Assembly: GCF_036825535.1 (NCBI RefSeq)
Contig: NZ_CP098812.1
Coordinates: 310,001-374,000, forward strand
DNA from: Parasalinivibrio latis
GTDB lineage: Bacteria > Pseudomonadota > Gammaproteobacteria > Enterobacterales > Vibrionaceae
Length of the DNA: 64,000 nucleotides
Reading direction: 5' to 3'
The translations under genes and the position numbers were made by a program. Shown piece after piece: positions 14,232 through 22,211 of the stretch. Positions within the stretch are counted from its first letter, which is position 1. Each line of letters opens with the position of its first letter. A model generated the notes under the pieces. The model made no database searches, was not told where the DNA came from, and saw nothing but the letters and a program-made list of their open reading frames with translations.

Positions 14232-17087
14232 TCAGGCTGATTTCTTATGCGCCAGCATCGGTTTAAGAAAACGGGCGGTATGGGAAGCAGTGGATTCAGC
14301 CACATCTTCCGGCGTACCTTCGGCAATGATCTCGCCTCCACCGTTGCCCCCTTCCGGACCCAGATCCACAATCCAGTCTGCCGTCTTGATGACATCCAGG
14401 TTGTGCTCAATAACCACAATGGTATTGCCGTGGTTACGCAGGGTGTGCAATACGTTCAGCAGTTGCTGGATATCGTGGAAGTGCAGGCCAGTTGTCGGCT
14501 CGTCCAGAATATACAGCGTTTTGCCGGTATCCCGTTTGGAAAGCTCGCGAGCCAGTTTCACCCGCTGCGCCTCGCCACCGGACAGGGTTGTCGCCGCCTG
14601 GCCAAGACGGATGTAGGATAACCCAACATCCATCAGTGTCTGCAGTTTACGGGCAATTGCGGGAACTGAGTCGAAGAATTCGCGCGCATCTTCTACCGTC
14701 ATTTCCAGCACTTCGTGGATGCTCTTGCCCTTGTATTTCACTTCCAGGGTTTCACGGTTATAGCGTTTGCCCTTACAGGTGTCACATGGCACGTAGACAT
14801 CCGGCAGGAAGTGCATTTCTACCTTGATAACCCCATCCCCCTGGCAGGCTTCACAGCGTCCGCCCCGCACATTGAAACTGAAACGGCCGGGCTTGTATCC
14901 GCGTGAGCGGGCTTCCTGGGTACCGGAAAACAGTTCACGGATTGGGGTGAAAATACCGGTATAGGTTGCCGGGTTGGAGCGAGGTGTACGGCCGATAGGG
15001 CTCTGGTCGATATCAATGACTTTATCGAAATGCTCCAGCCCCTTGATAGCTTTATACGGTGCAGGTTCGCTGGTGGTCGCACCGTTCAGGGCTCGGTGTG
15101 CAATGCGGAAAAACGTATCATTGATAAGCGTGGATTTACCGGAACCGGATACGCCGGTGACACAGGTAAACAGGCCAACCGGGATCTCCAGGTTAACGTC
15201 TTTCAGGTTATTGCCGCTGGCGCCGGTCAACTTGACCACTTTCTTTTTGTCACGCGGAATACGCTTGGCCGGTACTTCAATGGCTTTTTTACCGCTCAGG
15301 TACTGGCCGGTAAGGGAAGCATCGTTTTTGATGATTTCCTGGAAGGTACCTTCTGCGACCACGCTGCCGCCGTGGACACCGGCTCCCGGACCAATATCGA
15401 TAATATGGTCGGCTTCCCGGATGGCATCTTCATCATGCTCCACAACCAGAACGGTATTACCGAGGTCGCGCAGGTGCTTGAGGGTTGCCAGCAGGCGCTC
15501 GTTGTCACGCTGGTGGAGGCCGATAGAAGGCTCATCCAGTACGTACATTACACCGACAAGGCCAGCACCAATCTGGCTGGCAAGGCGGATACGCTGTGCC
15601 TCACCGCCGGAGAGGGTGTCGGCGCTGCGGGAAAGGTTGAGGTAATTCAGGCCCACATTGACCAGGAAGCTCAGGCGGTCATGGATCTCCTTCATCACTT
15701 TTTCAGCGATCTTGGCTTTCTGGCCGGTCATTTCAAGGCCGGCAAAGAAGTCGAGCGCGCCGGCGATGCTCATTTCACACACCTGCGGCAGGTTGGTCTT
15801 GCCGATAAAGACGTGACGGGCCTCCTCACGCAGGCGGGAGCCGCCGCAGTGCTGGCAGGTGCGGTTGGAGATGTACTTTGCCAGCTCTTCGCGCACTGCG
15901 TTGGATTCGGTTTCGCGGTAACGGCGTGACATATTGTTGATAATGCCTTCAAACGGGTGCTTGCGGACAGTCACGTCGCCGCGGTCATTGATGTATTTGA
16001 AGGCAATGGTTTCGCCACCTGAACCGTTCAGGATCAGCTCCCGGTGCTTTTTACTGAGCTCAATCCAAGGGGTTTCTACATCGAAACCGTAATGTTCCGC
16101 CAGGGAGTTCAGCATCTGGAAGTAGTAGAAGTTCCGGCGATCCCAGCCGCGGATAGCGCCGCCGGCCAGGCTGATTTCGTTATTCTGGACAATACGGTCA
16201 GGGTCAAAGAATTGCTGGACACCCAGACCATCACAATGCCCGCATGCACCGGCCGGGTTGTTGAAGGAAAACAGGCGCGGTTCGAGCTCCTGCATGCTGT
16301 AGCCACAGTGCGGGCAGGCGAAATTGGCGGAAAATACCAGATCATCAAAGACAGGTTCACCACCTACCGGCTTGTCCATGGCGCTGACAACAGCTGTACC
16401 ACCGGTGAGTTCAATGGCAGTTTCAAAGGATTCAGCCAGCCTTTGCTGGAGATCCGGGCGGACCTTGAAACGGTCAACCACCACTTCAATAGTGTGCTTT
16501 TTATGAAGTTCCAGCGTCGGTGGATCGGAAAGATCGCAGACCTCGCCATCAATCCGGGCGCGGATAAAACCCTGCGCGGCAAGATTGTCGAGCAGCTTGA
16601 CGTGCTCACCCTTACGCTCCTTGACGACAGGCGCCAGGATCATCAGCTTGGTGCCTTCCTCAATTTCCAGTACTTTGTCCACCATCTGGCTGATGGTCTG
16701 CGCTGCCAGCGGAACATTATGGGTCGGGCAGCGAGGCTCGCCTACGCGGGCATACAGCAGGCGAAGGTAGTCGTAGACTTCAGTGATGGTTCCCACTGTG
16801 GAGCGTGGGTTATGGGATGTGGATTTCTGCTCAATCGAAATGGCCGGTGACAAGCCTTCAATATGGTCGACATCCGGTTTTTCCATCAGGGAGAGGAACT
16901 GGCGGGCGTAAGCTGAAAGTGATTCCACATAACGCCGCTGCCCCTCGGCATAAAGGGTATCAAATGCCAGTGAGGACTTGCCTGAGCCGGAAAGGCCGGT
17001 GATGACAATCAGCTTGTCCCTGGGAATGGTGAGACTGATGTTTTTCAGGTTATGGGTGCGAGCACCGCGGACGTCAATGGTATCCAT
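14232..17087 (-). CDS. uvrA: Excinuclease ABC subunit A
   Basis: DNA-damage recognition ATPase of nucleotide excision repair; works as a dimer with UvrB. The 951-residue protein starts MDTIDVRGARTHNLKNISL. It shows two ABC modules, each with Walker A (GLSGSGKSS near residue 31 and GVSGSGKSTLI in the second half) and signature LSGGEAQR, and the cysteine pairs of the zinc modules (CPHCG, CGHCDG, CEACQGDG, CDTCKGKRYNRETL). A consensus LexA box lies 74 bases upstream, so it is SOS-regulated. Order galU-uvrA-pglL is all leftward, with separate terminators. Confidence 0.98.
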   Translation of the reverse strand: MDTIDVRGARTHNLKNISLTIPRDKLIVITGLSGSGKSSLAFDTLYAEGQRRYVESLSAYARQFLSLMEKPDVDHIEGLSPAISIEQKSTSHNPRSTVGTITEVYDYLRLLYARVGEPRCPTHNVPLAAQTISQMVDKVLEIEEGTKLMILAPVVKERKGEHVKLLDNLAAQGFIRARIDGEVCDLSDPPTLELHKKHTIEVVVDRFKVRPDLQQRLAESFETAIELTGGTAVVSAMDKPVGGEPVFDDLVFSANFACPHCGYSMQELEPRLFSFNNPAGACGHCDGLGVQQFFDPDRIVQNNEISLAGGAIRGWDRRNFYYFQMLNSLAEHYGFDVETPWIELSKKHRELILNGSGGETIAFKYINDRGDVTVRKHPFEGIINNMSRRYRETESNAVREELAKYISNRTCQHCGGSRLREEARHVFIGKTNLPQVCEMSIAGALDFFAGLEMTGQKAKIAEKVMKEIHDRLSFLVNVGLNYLNLSRSADTLSGGEAQRIRLASQIGAGLVGVMYVLDEPSIGLHQRDNERLLATLKHLRDLGNTVLVVEHDEDAIREADHIIDIGPGAGVHGGSVVAEGTFQEIIKNDASLTGQYLSGKKAIEVPAKRIPRDKKKVVKLTGASGNNLKDVNLEIPVGLFTCVTGVSGSGKSTLINDTFFRIAHRALNGATTSEPAPYKAIKGLEHFDKVIDIDQSPIGRTPRSNPATYTGIFTPIRELFSGTQEARSRGYKPGRFSFNVRGGRCEACQGDGVIKVEMHFLPDVYVPCDTCKGKRYNRETLEVKYKGKSIHEVLEMTVEDAREFFDSVPAIARKLQTLMDVGLSYIRLGQAATTLSGGEAQRVKLARELSKRDTGKTLYILDEPTTGLHFHDIQQLLNVLHTLRNHGNTIVVIEHNLDVIKTADWIVDLGPEGGNGGGEIIAEGTPEDVAESTASHTARFLKPMLAHKKSA

Positions 17088-17160
17088 ATCAACCTAACTT
17101 CGATGAGAAAACCAAGGCGATGAGTATCGCACAGAGAATGAGCGGGTTGAAGTGTTTTTA

Positions 17161-17176
17161 CTGTTCAAATGTACAG
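17161..17176. promoter_or_regulatory. LexA (SOS) box of uvrA
   Basis: CTGTTCAAATGTACAG fits CTGT-N8-ACAG exactly and extends to TACTGT...ACAGTA. Positioned between the galU terminator and uvrA, 74 bases before the uvrA start, as in the known SOS regulation of uvrA. Confidence 0.88.
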
Positions 17177-17183
17177 TAAGAAA

Positions 17184-17218
17184 AAACAAAAAGGCCCGCG
17201 ATGATTACGCGGGCCTTT
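17184..17218 (-). terminator. Rho-independent terminator of galU
   Basis: On the minus strand AAAGGCCCGCG, loop TAATCAT, CGCGGGCCTTT, then TTGTTTTTT. Perfect 11-bp GC-rich stem 22 bases after the galU stop. Confidence 0.93.
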
Positions 17219-17240
17219 GAAGAGCGGATTAACAGGCTGA

Positions 17241-18071
17241 TTATTTGCCTTTTTTGTACATGTTTTCGTAACAGTAGTTGGTCGCTTCGATAAAGCCTTC
17301 AACGCTGCCGCAGTCGAAACGCTGGCCTTTAAATTTATACGCAAGTACGCAGCCGGTTTTCGCCTGGGTCAGCAGGGCGTCGGTGATTTGGATTTCCCCG
17401 TTTTTGCCCGGTTCGGTGTTTTCCAGGATGTCGAAAATATCCGGGGTCAGGATGTAGCGGCCAATGATAGCCAGGTTGCTTGGAGCTGTACCCGGTTCTG
17501 GTTTTTCAACCATGTCGTCAACACGGTAAAGGTCATCTTTGATGACTTCACCTGAAATTACGCCATATTTGTGGGTTTCGTCTTCAGGCACTTCCTGTAC
17601 CGCGACGATTGAGCAGCGGAACTGGCGGTAAAGTGCTGCCATCTGGGAAAGCACACCCTGTTCTTCATTGATACACAGGTCATCAGCCAGAACAACGGCA
17701 AACGGTTGGTCACCGACCAGTTCGCGGCCGGTCAGGATGGCATGGCCAAGGCCTTTCATTTCACGCTGGCGGATGTAAGTGAAATGGGCACTGTCGATAA
17801 TCTTGCGAACATCGGTCAGCAGTGCTTCCTTGCTGGTGCCGGAGATCTGGTGTTCCAGTTCGTAGTTCTTGTCGAAGTGATCCATCAGTGAGTGCTTCCC
17901 ACGGCCGGTGACAATGCACATGCTGTCCATGCCTGCTTCCAGGGCCTCGTCAACACCGTATTCAATCAGGGGTTTGTTAACGACGGGCATCATCTCTTTT
18001 GGCATGGACTTGGTGGCTGGCAGGAAGCGGGTTCCATAACCTGCAGCAGGGAAGAGGCACTTTTTCAGCAT
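17241..18071 (-). CDS. galU: UTP-glucose-1-phosphate uridylyltransferase
   Basis: Makes UDP-glucose for LPS core, capsule and other glycans. The product of 276 residues from the chosen start has the nucleotidyltransferase signature LFPAAGYGTRFLPATKSMPKEMMPV and later VLADDLCINEEQG and GEIQITDALL. The ATG at 18071 is used because GAAGGATC precedes it and the protein then starts MLKKCLFPAAGYG as in homologs; the frame stays open for a further 27 codons upstream but without family similarity. Its product could feed the glycan used by the neighbouring pglL, though the gene is mainly housekeeping. Confidence 0.96.
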   Translation of the reverse strand: MLKKCLFPAAGYGTRFLPATKSMPKEMMPVVNKPLIEYGVDEALEAGMDSMCIVTGRGKHSLMDHFDKNYELEHQISGTSKEALLTDVRKIIDSAHFTYIRQREMKGLGHAILTGRELVGDQPFAVVLADDLCINEEQGVLSQMAALYRQFRCSIVAVQEVPEDETHKYGVISGEVIKDDLYRVDDMVEKPEPGTAPSNLAIIGRYILTPDIFDILENTEPGKNGEIQITDALLTQAKTGCVLAYKFKGQRFDCGSVEGFIEATNYCYENMYKKGK

Positions 18072-18425
18072 AACTGATCCTTCATAAAAAAAGACGTTTT
18101 GGCAGTACTGTAAGACTGTCTGGATTTCCGGGATGCCAGCATTGTACTGCATTCAATATGTGATGTTGATCTCTGTTGGTCGATTCATCAATTAGATAGC
18201 GATATTATTAAGAAAATACGACTTACGTCTGTTTTTTGGCTTACCCATGAAAAAAACGGTCGGATATTGCATAGATTAAATAAGGATATGCCAGCGATGT
18301 TCGTGTTTTTGCAAACCGGCTGGTCGCGCATTTTCTTCACCGTGATACAATGCGCGTTTAACCGTATTAAGATTAGTTTGAGGGCGCCAGACAGCGCCTG
18401 TCAGTAACAGGTTCGGGAGTGAGAT
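18072..18425. other. Intergenic region between divergent galU and ssb
   Basis: 354 bases without a gene. Leftward, a possible galU promoter TCAACA (18169-18164), 17 bases, TACAAT (18146-18141). Rightward, a TACAAT at 18346-18351 could be the ssb -10 box but has no good -35. No CTGT-N8-ACAG LexA site is visible, in contrast to uvrA. The middle is AT-rich with no clear hairpin. Confidence 0.5.
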
Positions 18426-18968
18426 ATGGCCAGCCGTGGTATAAACAAAGTAATTCTCGTTGGTAACCTGGGTGGAGACCCGGAAGTACGCTACATGCCT
18501 AACGGCGGTGCTGTTGCCAACCTGAATATCGCCACCTCAGAAACTTGGCGTGACAAGAACACCGGTGAAAACCGCGAGCAGACCGAGTGGCACCGTGTTG
18601 TGCTGTACCGTCGTCTGGCTGAAGTTGCCGGCGAGTACCTTAAAAAAGGTGCCAAGGTTTACATTGAAGGCAAACTGCAGACCCGTAAATGGCAGGATCA
18701 GCAAGGTGTTGAGCGTTACACCACTGAAATCGTGGGTAACGAAATGCAAATGCTGGACTCGCGCCCTGGTATGGGTGGCGGCATGGGTGGTCAGGCTGCC
18801 CAGCAAGGTGGTTGGGGACAGCCTCAGCAACCTCAGCAGCAATACCAGCCTCAACAGCAGCAACAGAGCTACAACCAACAGCCAGCGCAGCAGGCTCCCC
18901 AGCAGTCATCATCACAACCACCGCAGTACAATGACCTGCCAGATTTCGATGACGACATTCCGTTCTGA
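18426..18968 (+). CDS. ssb: Single-stranded DNA-binding protein SSB
   Basis: Tetrameric OB-fold protein coating single-stranded DNA in replication and repair. Residues 1-112 are the OB domain (MASRGINKVILVGNLGGDPEVRY, TEWHRVVLYRRLAE, YIEGKLQTRKWQD). A glycine and then glutamine/proline-rich flexible linker follows (about 118-168), and the protein ends in the acidic tip DFDDDIPF that recruits partner proteins. 180 residues is normal. GGGAGTGAG lies before the ATG. Next to uvrA and galU as in Vibrio. Confidence 0.98.
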   Translation: MASRGINKVILVGNLGGDPEVRYMPNGGAVANLNIATSETWRDKNTGENREQTEWHRVVLYRRLAEVAGEYLKKGAKVYIEGKLQTRKWQDQQGVERYTTEIVGNEMQMLDSRPGMGGGMGGQAAQQGGWGQPQQPQQQYQPQQQQQSYNQQPAQQAPQQSSSQPPQYNDLPDFDDDIPF

Positions 18969-18987
18969 TAACCTGAACAGAATTGAT

Positions 18988-19016
18988 AAAGAGCCCTGAT
19001 TTTTCAGGGCTTTTCT
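18988..19016 (+). terminator. Rho-independent terminator of ssb
   Basis: AGCCCTGA (18992-18999), loop TTTT, TCAGGGCT (19004-19011), then TTTCTGT. Lies between convergent ssb and the LysR gene and may act weakly leftwards as well. Confidence 0.85.
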
Positions 19017-19042
19017 GTATTTTTGTGGCTGGCTGTGTCGAA

Positions 19043-19942
19043 TCAGTTCCCTTGGGTCGAAGCGGTTCCCCTGGCTTTTGACTTGATGAACTCAATAAAC
19101 AACTGCGTTTTGGTATGGTTGTAGTTGAGCTTGGGGTAGTAAGCGTAAGCCGTTGCTTTCGGCAATTTAAGGCTTGGCAGTACCGGAATGAGAAGTCCTT
19201 GGTCGAGCTCTTTACGGATGGTGGTTTCCCCGATTAAGAGCAGCCCCATTCCAGAGACAGCTGCGCTGACCAACGCTTCAGGGTTACGTGAACTGAAATT
19301 ACCGGAAAGGCGCAGCCTCAGGCCATCCTCAAACACCCGCTCCTGCTGGTGGCCGCTATCTGCAAACAGCAGGCAGTTGTGCTGGGTGAGCTGTTCAGGC
19401 TCTGTAATGGGGGTATAACGGGCAAGGTACATCGGGGAGGCATAAAAACCCAGTTGGAAGTCATACAGCCGGGTAGCAATGTAACTGCTGGAGTTAAAAT
19501 CCACCAGCTCCCGGGTCACCATAATATCCAAGTTTAAGTCCGGCAACTGGCCAGGGGTCAGCGTGTGGAGCTCTACCTGTATCTTGGGGTATTCTTCCAG
19601 AAATTCAGAAAGGTAGTGGACAATTAAGCGACTGCCTACTGCTAAAGGCGCACCTATACGCAAAACCCCGCTGATCTCCCCGTAAGTTGACGTGGTTTCG
19701 GCTAGTAACTGGTTCCAGTCTTCCAGAATATGTTTGCTGCGCTGGTAAAAGAGCTGACCCGCATCGGTGACGGTCAGGCTGCGGGTGGTTCGTTTGAGGA
19801 GCTGTACACCGAGCTGGTTTTCAAGCCAGGCAAGGCGTTTTGACAGCGCGGAACTGGATGTCTGCAATTTGGTTGCCGCCTGGGCAAGGGAGCCCATATC
19901 CACGACTGTGACATAACTTTTCGCACAGGTAATCCAGTCCAT
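19043..19942 (-). CDS. LysR-family transcriptional regulator
   Basis: 299 residues with an N-terminal winged helix-turn-helix (residues 1-60: AKSYVTVVDMGSLAQAATKLQTSSSALSKRLAWLE, then LLKRTTRSLTVTDAG) and a periplasmic-binding-protein-like effector domain. This is a standard LTTR of the larger group related to CrgA/DmlR-type regulators; effector and targets are not recognisable. It diverges from csrD, and repeated CGTTAAAG motifs between them are candidate binding sites. LTTRs often control the divergent gene, so an effect on csrD or the msh locus is possible but unproven. Confidence 0.88.
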   Translation of the reverse strand: MDWITCAKSYVTVVDMGSLAQAATKLQTSSSALSKRLAWLENQLGVQLLKRTTRSLTVTDAGQLFYQRSKHILEDWNQLLAETTSTYGEISGVLRIGAPLAVGSRLIVHYLSEFLEEYPKIQVELHTLTPGQLPDLNLDIMVTRELVDFNSSSYIATRLYDFQLGFYASPMYLARYTPITEPEQLTQHNCLLFADSGHQQERVFEDGLRLRLSGNFSSRNPEALVSAAVSGMGLLLIGETTIRKELDQGLLIPVLPSLKLPKATAYAYYPKLNYNHTKTQLFIEFIKSKARGTASTQGN

Positions 19943-19960
19943 TTATCTTCCTTTGTAATG

Positions 19961-19991
19961 CGTTAAAGCTAGCATTCCGTTAAAGTAACGG
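19961..19991. promoter_or_regulatory. Repeated CGTTAAAG motif and palindrome between lysR-type gene and csrD
   Basis: CGTTAAAG occurs at 19961-19968 and again at 19978-19985, 17 bases apart. The second copy is part of the perfect 15-base palindrome CCGTTA-AAG-TAACGG (19977-19991). Spacing and symmetry suit a dimeric regulator, most simply the adjacent LysR protein. Confidence 0.45.
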
Positions 19992-20116
19992 TACTCACGC
20001 GTTATTGGATGTGATTAAAGCAGGGCATAAACTGGCGGCACCTGAAACCGGTAAAGTATTTCAATACGGTACGGTGTTCGAAGCAGTGGAACCCCGGTTA
20101 ACCACGAGCAAATTCT

Positions 20117-22099
20117 ATGAGAAAAGCTTCAGGGATGAAACTGACCAACCGGTTGGTCGCGTTTGTTACCCTTATTGTCATCTGTGCTGTTTTTGTTCTT
20201 TTCATCGGCGGAGCTATCAGCTTTCAGAAACTGGGGCAGGACTTTCTGTCTCAGTACCTTTCCGGTATGTCAGAGGTTATTGACCAGGAACTGGCTAACC
20301 CCGAAAACAGCGAATATTTTTCCAAGTGGCTGCCGCAGTTACTCAAAGCCAGTGATGTTGTAGAACTTAAAATCTACAGCGATTCCGGCGTGCTTTATCA
20401 CTACAATGAGCTTCAGCTTACTACTTATGCGGTTGAGATTCAGGAGTTTACCTACCCTCTGAAGCATAACCCCGGATTCAGTGTCACCTTGTCCGTTATA
20501 CCGCCATACTCTGAATTTGCCTACTCACTGGGGCCTATGGCGTCAATCAGCCTGGCTATTTCCATCATTGTTTTGTCACTTATCTGGGGTGGGCGTTGGT
20601 TAAGGCAACAGCTCCAGGGGGCTGAAATGCTGGAAGACCGTGGCCGGATGATCCTTGCCGGGCGCAGTGAAGAGGTCGCTGTGGGCCGGGACGAGGAGTT
20701 TCCTTCAACCGCCAGTGTAGCGCTGGATAACCTCATTGCAGAGCTGAATGATGCCCGGCAGGAAAGAAGCCGGTTTGATACTTTTATCCGGACCAATACA
20801 TTCCTTGACCAGCTTACCGGTGTCGCAAACCGGGTTATGTTTGACAGTCGCCTGAAGTCCCTGGTGCAGGAGCAGGACTGCCGGGGGGCAGTGATTCTTG
20901 TCCGCTTTTCGGATTTTGATGACCTTGTGCAGGATCAGGGAAAAGAAGTGGCTGACGAGTTGATCCAGTCAATATCGTCAATTCTTTCCAATATGGTCCA
21001 GAGATACCCTGAAGCGGTGCTGGCCCGTTACTTCGACAATGAATTTGCCATTATGCTGGTACACCAGCCGACCAGGGAGGTTAACCAATTTACGGATCAC
21101 CTGGTTAAAACGCTTGAGAGGCTGTCTCCACCCAGTCCGATGGATACGGACAATTGGTGCCATGCCGGGGTTGCCCTATTTGTATCCGGGGATCGCCGTG
21201 GCCGGATAATGGATGAGGCTGACATGGCTCTTCGCAGTGCAAAGCTCCAGGGGGGAAACAGTTGGTCTGTCTATAAACGGGCATTGGAGGAAGAAGAGGC
21301 ACGAGGCAGTGTTCGCTGGAGAACGCTATTTGATCATGTCTTCAATAACGGTGGCCCGGAATTCTATCACCAGAAGGTTGTCGATGGTCAGGGTAATAAG
21401 CTTCACGATGAAATGCTGGCCAGAATCAGGGATGAAAATGGGCTTGTCATAAAGGCATCAAGGTTTATCTCCGGCCTGAATGCCGTTGGCTATGGCGAAA
21501 GGCTGGATGAGTGCGTTGTAATTAAAGCAATTGAATATGCTAATCACACACATTCAGAGTGTGTATCTTTAAATGTGAACGTGAATAGTGTGACCAAGCG
21601 TGAATTTTACACTTGGCTGAGAGATAAATTATTGCAAACACCCCGTGAAACACGAGAAAGATTAATATTTGAATTCCATGAAGGGTCGTTGGTTTCTCAT
21701 CTGGATGCAATGAGAAACGTGTCGAGGATGTTAAAAGGCTTTGGCTGTAAAATTATTGCAGACAAAGCAGGGAGAACGGTTGTCAGCACTCACTACATAA
21801 AAGATATTCAACCGGATTTTATTAAATTGCACCGAAGTCTTGTTCGGGATATTCACCAGCGTGCAGAAAACCAGTTGTTTGTGCGAAGCATGCTGGGAGC
21901 CTGTGAATCAACAGGTGTCAGGATTGTTGCTGTTGGGGTAGAGAAAAAGCCTGAATGGGATGTGTTAATGAATCTGGGTGTTTATGGGTGTCAGGGTAGG
22001 TATATCTCCCCTGAATTATCTGCTGCATCAATGAAACGTCCGTTATTAACAAAAGTGAAATTAGGAAGGAAACGTTTCCGCGATCAATACACCAAATAA
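20117..22099 (+). CDS. csrD: CsrD/MshH: degenerate GGDEF-EAL regulator of Csr small RNA decay
   Basis: Inner-membrane protein of 660 residues: two transmembrane segments (about 12-35 and 140-165) around a periplasmic domain, a HAMP-like linker, then GGDEF-like (about 220-390) and EAL-like (about 400-650) domains. Both domains are degenerate: the GGDEF position reads ARYFDNEFAIM and the EAL position reads LHDEMLARI, so cyclic di-GMP synthesis or hydrolysis is not expected. In E. coli, CsrD promotes RNase E cleavage of CsrB/C RNAs. In Vibrio the same gene is named mshH and heads the MSHA locus. An in-frame ATG at 20135 (MKLTNRLVAF) matches homologs and is an alternative start. Confidence 0.92.
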   Translation: MRKASGMKLTNRLVAFVTLIVICAVFVLFIGGAISFQKLGQDFLSQYLSGMSEVIDQELANPENSEYFSKWLPQLLKASDVVELKIYSDSGVLYHYNELQLTTYAVEIQEFTYPLKHNPGFSVTLSVIPPYSEFAYSLGPMASISLAISIIVLSLIWGGRWLRQQLQGAEMLEDRGRMILAGRSEEVAVGRDEEFPSTASVALDNLIAELNDARQERSRFDTFIRTNTFLDQLTGVANRVMFDSRLKSLVQEQDCRGAVILVRFSDFDDLVQDQGKEVADELIQSISSILSNMVQRYPEAVLARYFDNEFAIMLVHQPTREVNQFTDHLVKTLERLSPPSPMDTDNWCHAGVALFVSGDRRGRIMDEADMALRSAKLQGGNSWSVYKRALEEEEARGSVRWRTLFDHVFNNGGPEFYHQKVVDGQGNKLHDEMLARIRDENGLVIKASRFISGLNAVGYGERLDECVVIKAIEYANHTHSECVSLNVNVNSVTKREFYTWLRDKLLQTPRETRERLIFEFHEGSLVSHLDAMRNVSRMLKGFGCKIIADKAGRTVVSTHYIKDIQPDFIKLHRSLVRDIHQRAENQLFVRSMLGACESTGVRIVAVGVEKKPEWDVLMNLGVYGCQGRYISPELSAASMKRPLLTKVKLGRKRFRDQYTK

Positions 22100-22136
22100 A
22101 AGGTGTCATTTCGTCGATTGATAGGCAAAATTAATT

Positions 22137-22164
22137 TTGGCTGCGTGTTAGTATGCGTTAAATA
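22137..22164 (+). promoter_or_regulatory. Possible promoter before mshI
   Basis: TTGGCT (22137-22142), 16-base spacer, TAAATA (22159-22164) in the AT-rich 112-base gap between csrD and mshI. Weak match; no other convincing promoter is seen before the first MSHA assembly gene. Confidence 0.3.
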
Positions 22165-22211
22165 AATAGTCGGATGTTTGTTGGTAGCTATTTAGGGATC
22201 AAATTTCTTAT

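Noticed and set aside
15030..15929. Plus-strand open frame of 299 codons opposite uvrA
   Set aside because: Antisense to conserved ABC modules; no ribosome-binding site, no family features.
18072..18425. SOS box upstream of ssb
   Set aside because: CTG-rich stretches exist (near 18107-18121) but none has the CTGT-N8-ACAG spacing.
20117..22099. csrD product as an active diguanylate cyclase or phosphodiesterase
   Set aside because: Both signature motifs are altered at catalytic positions.
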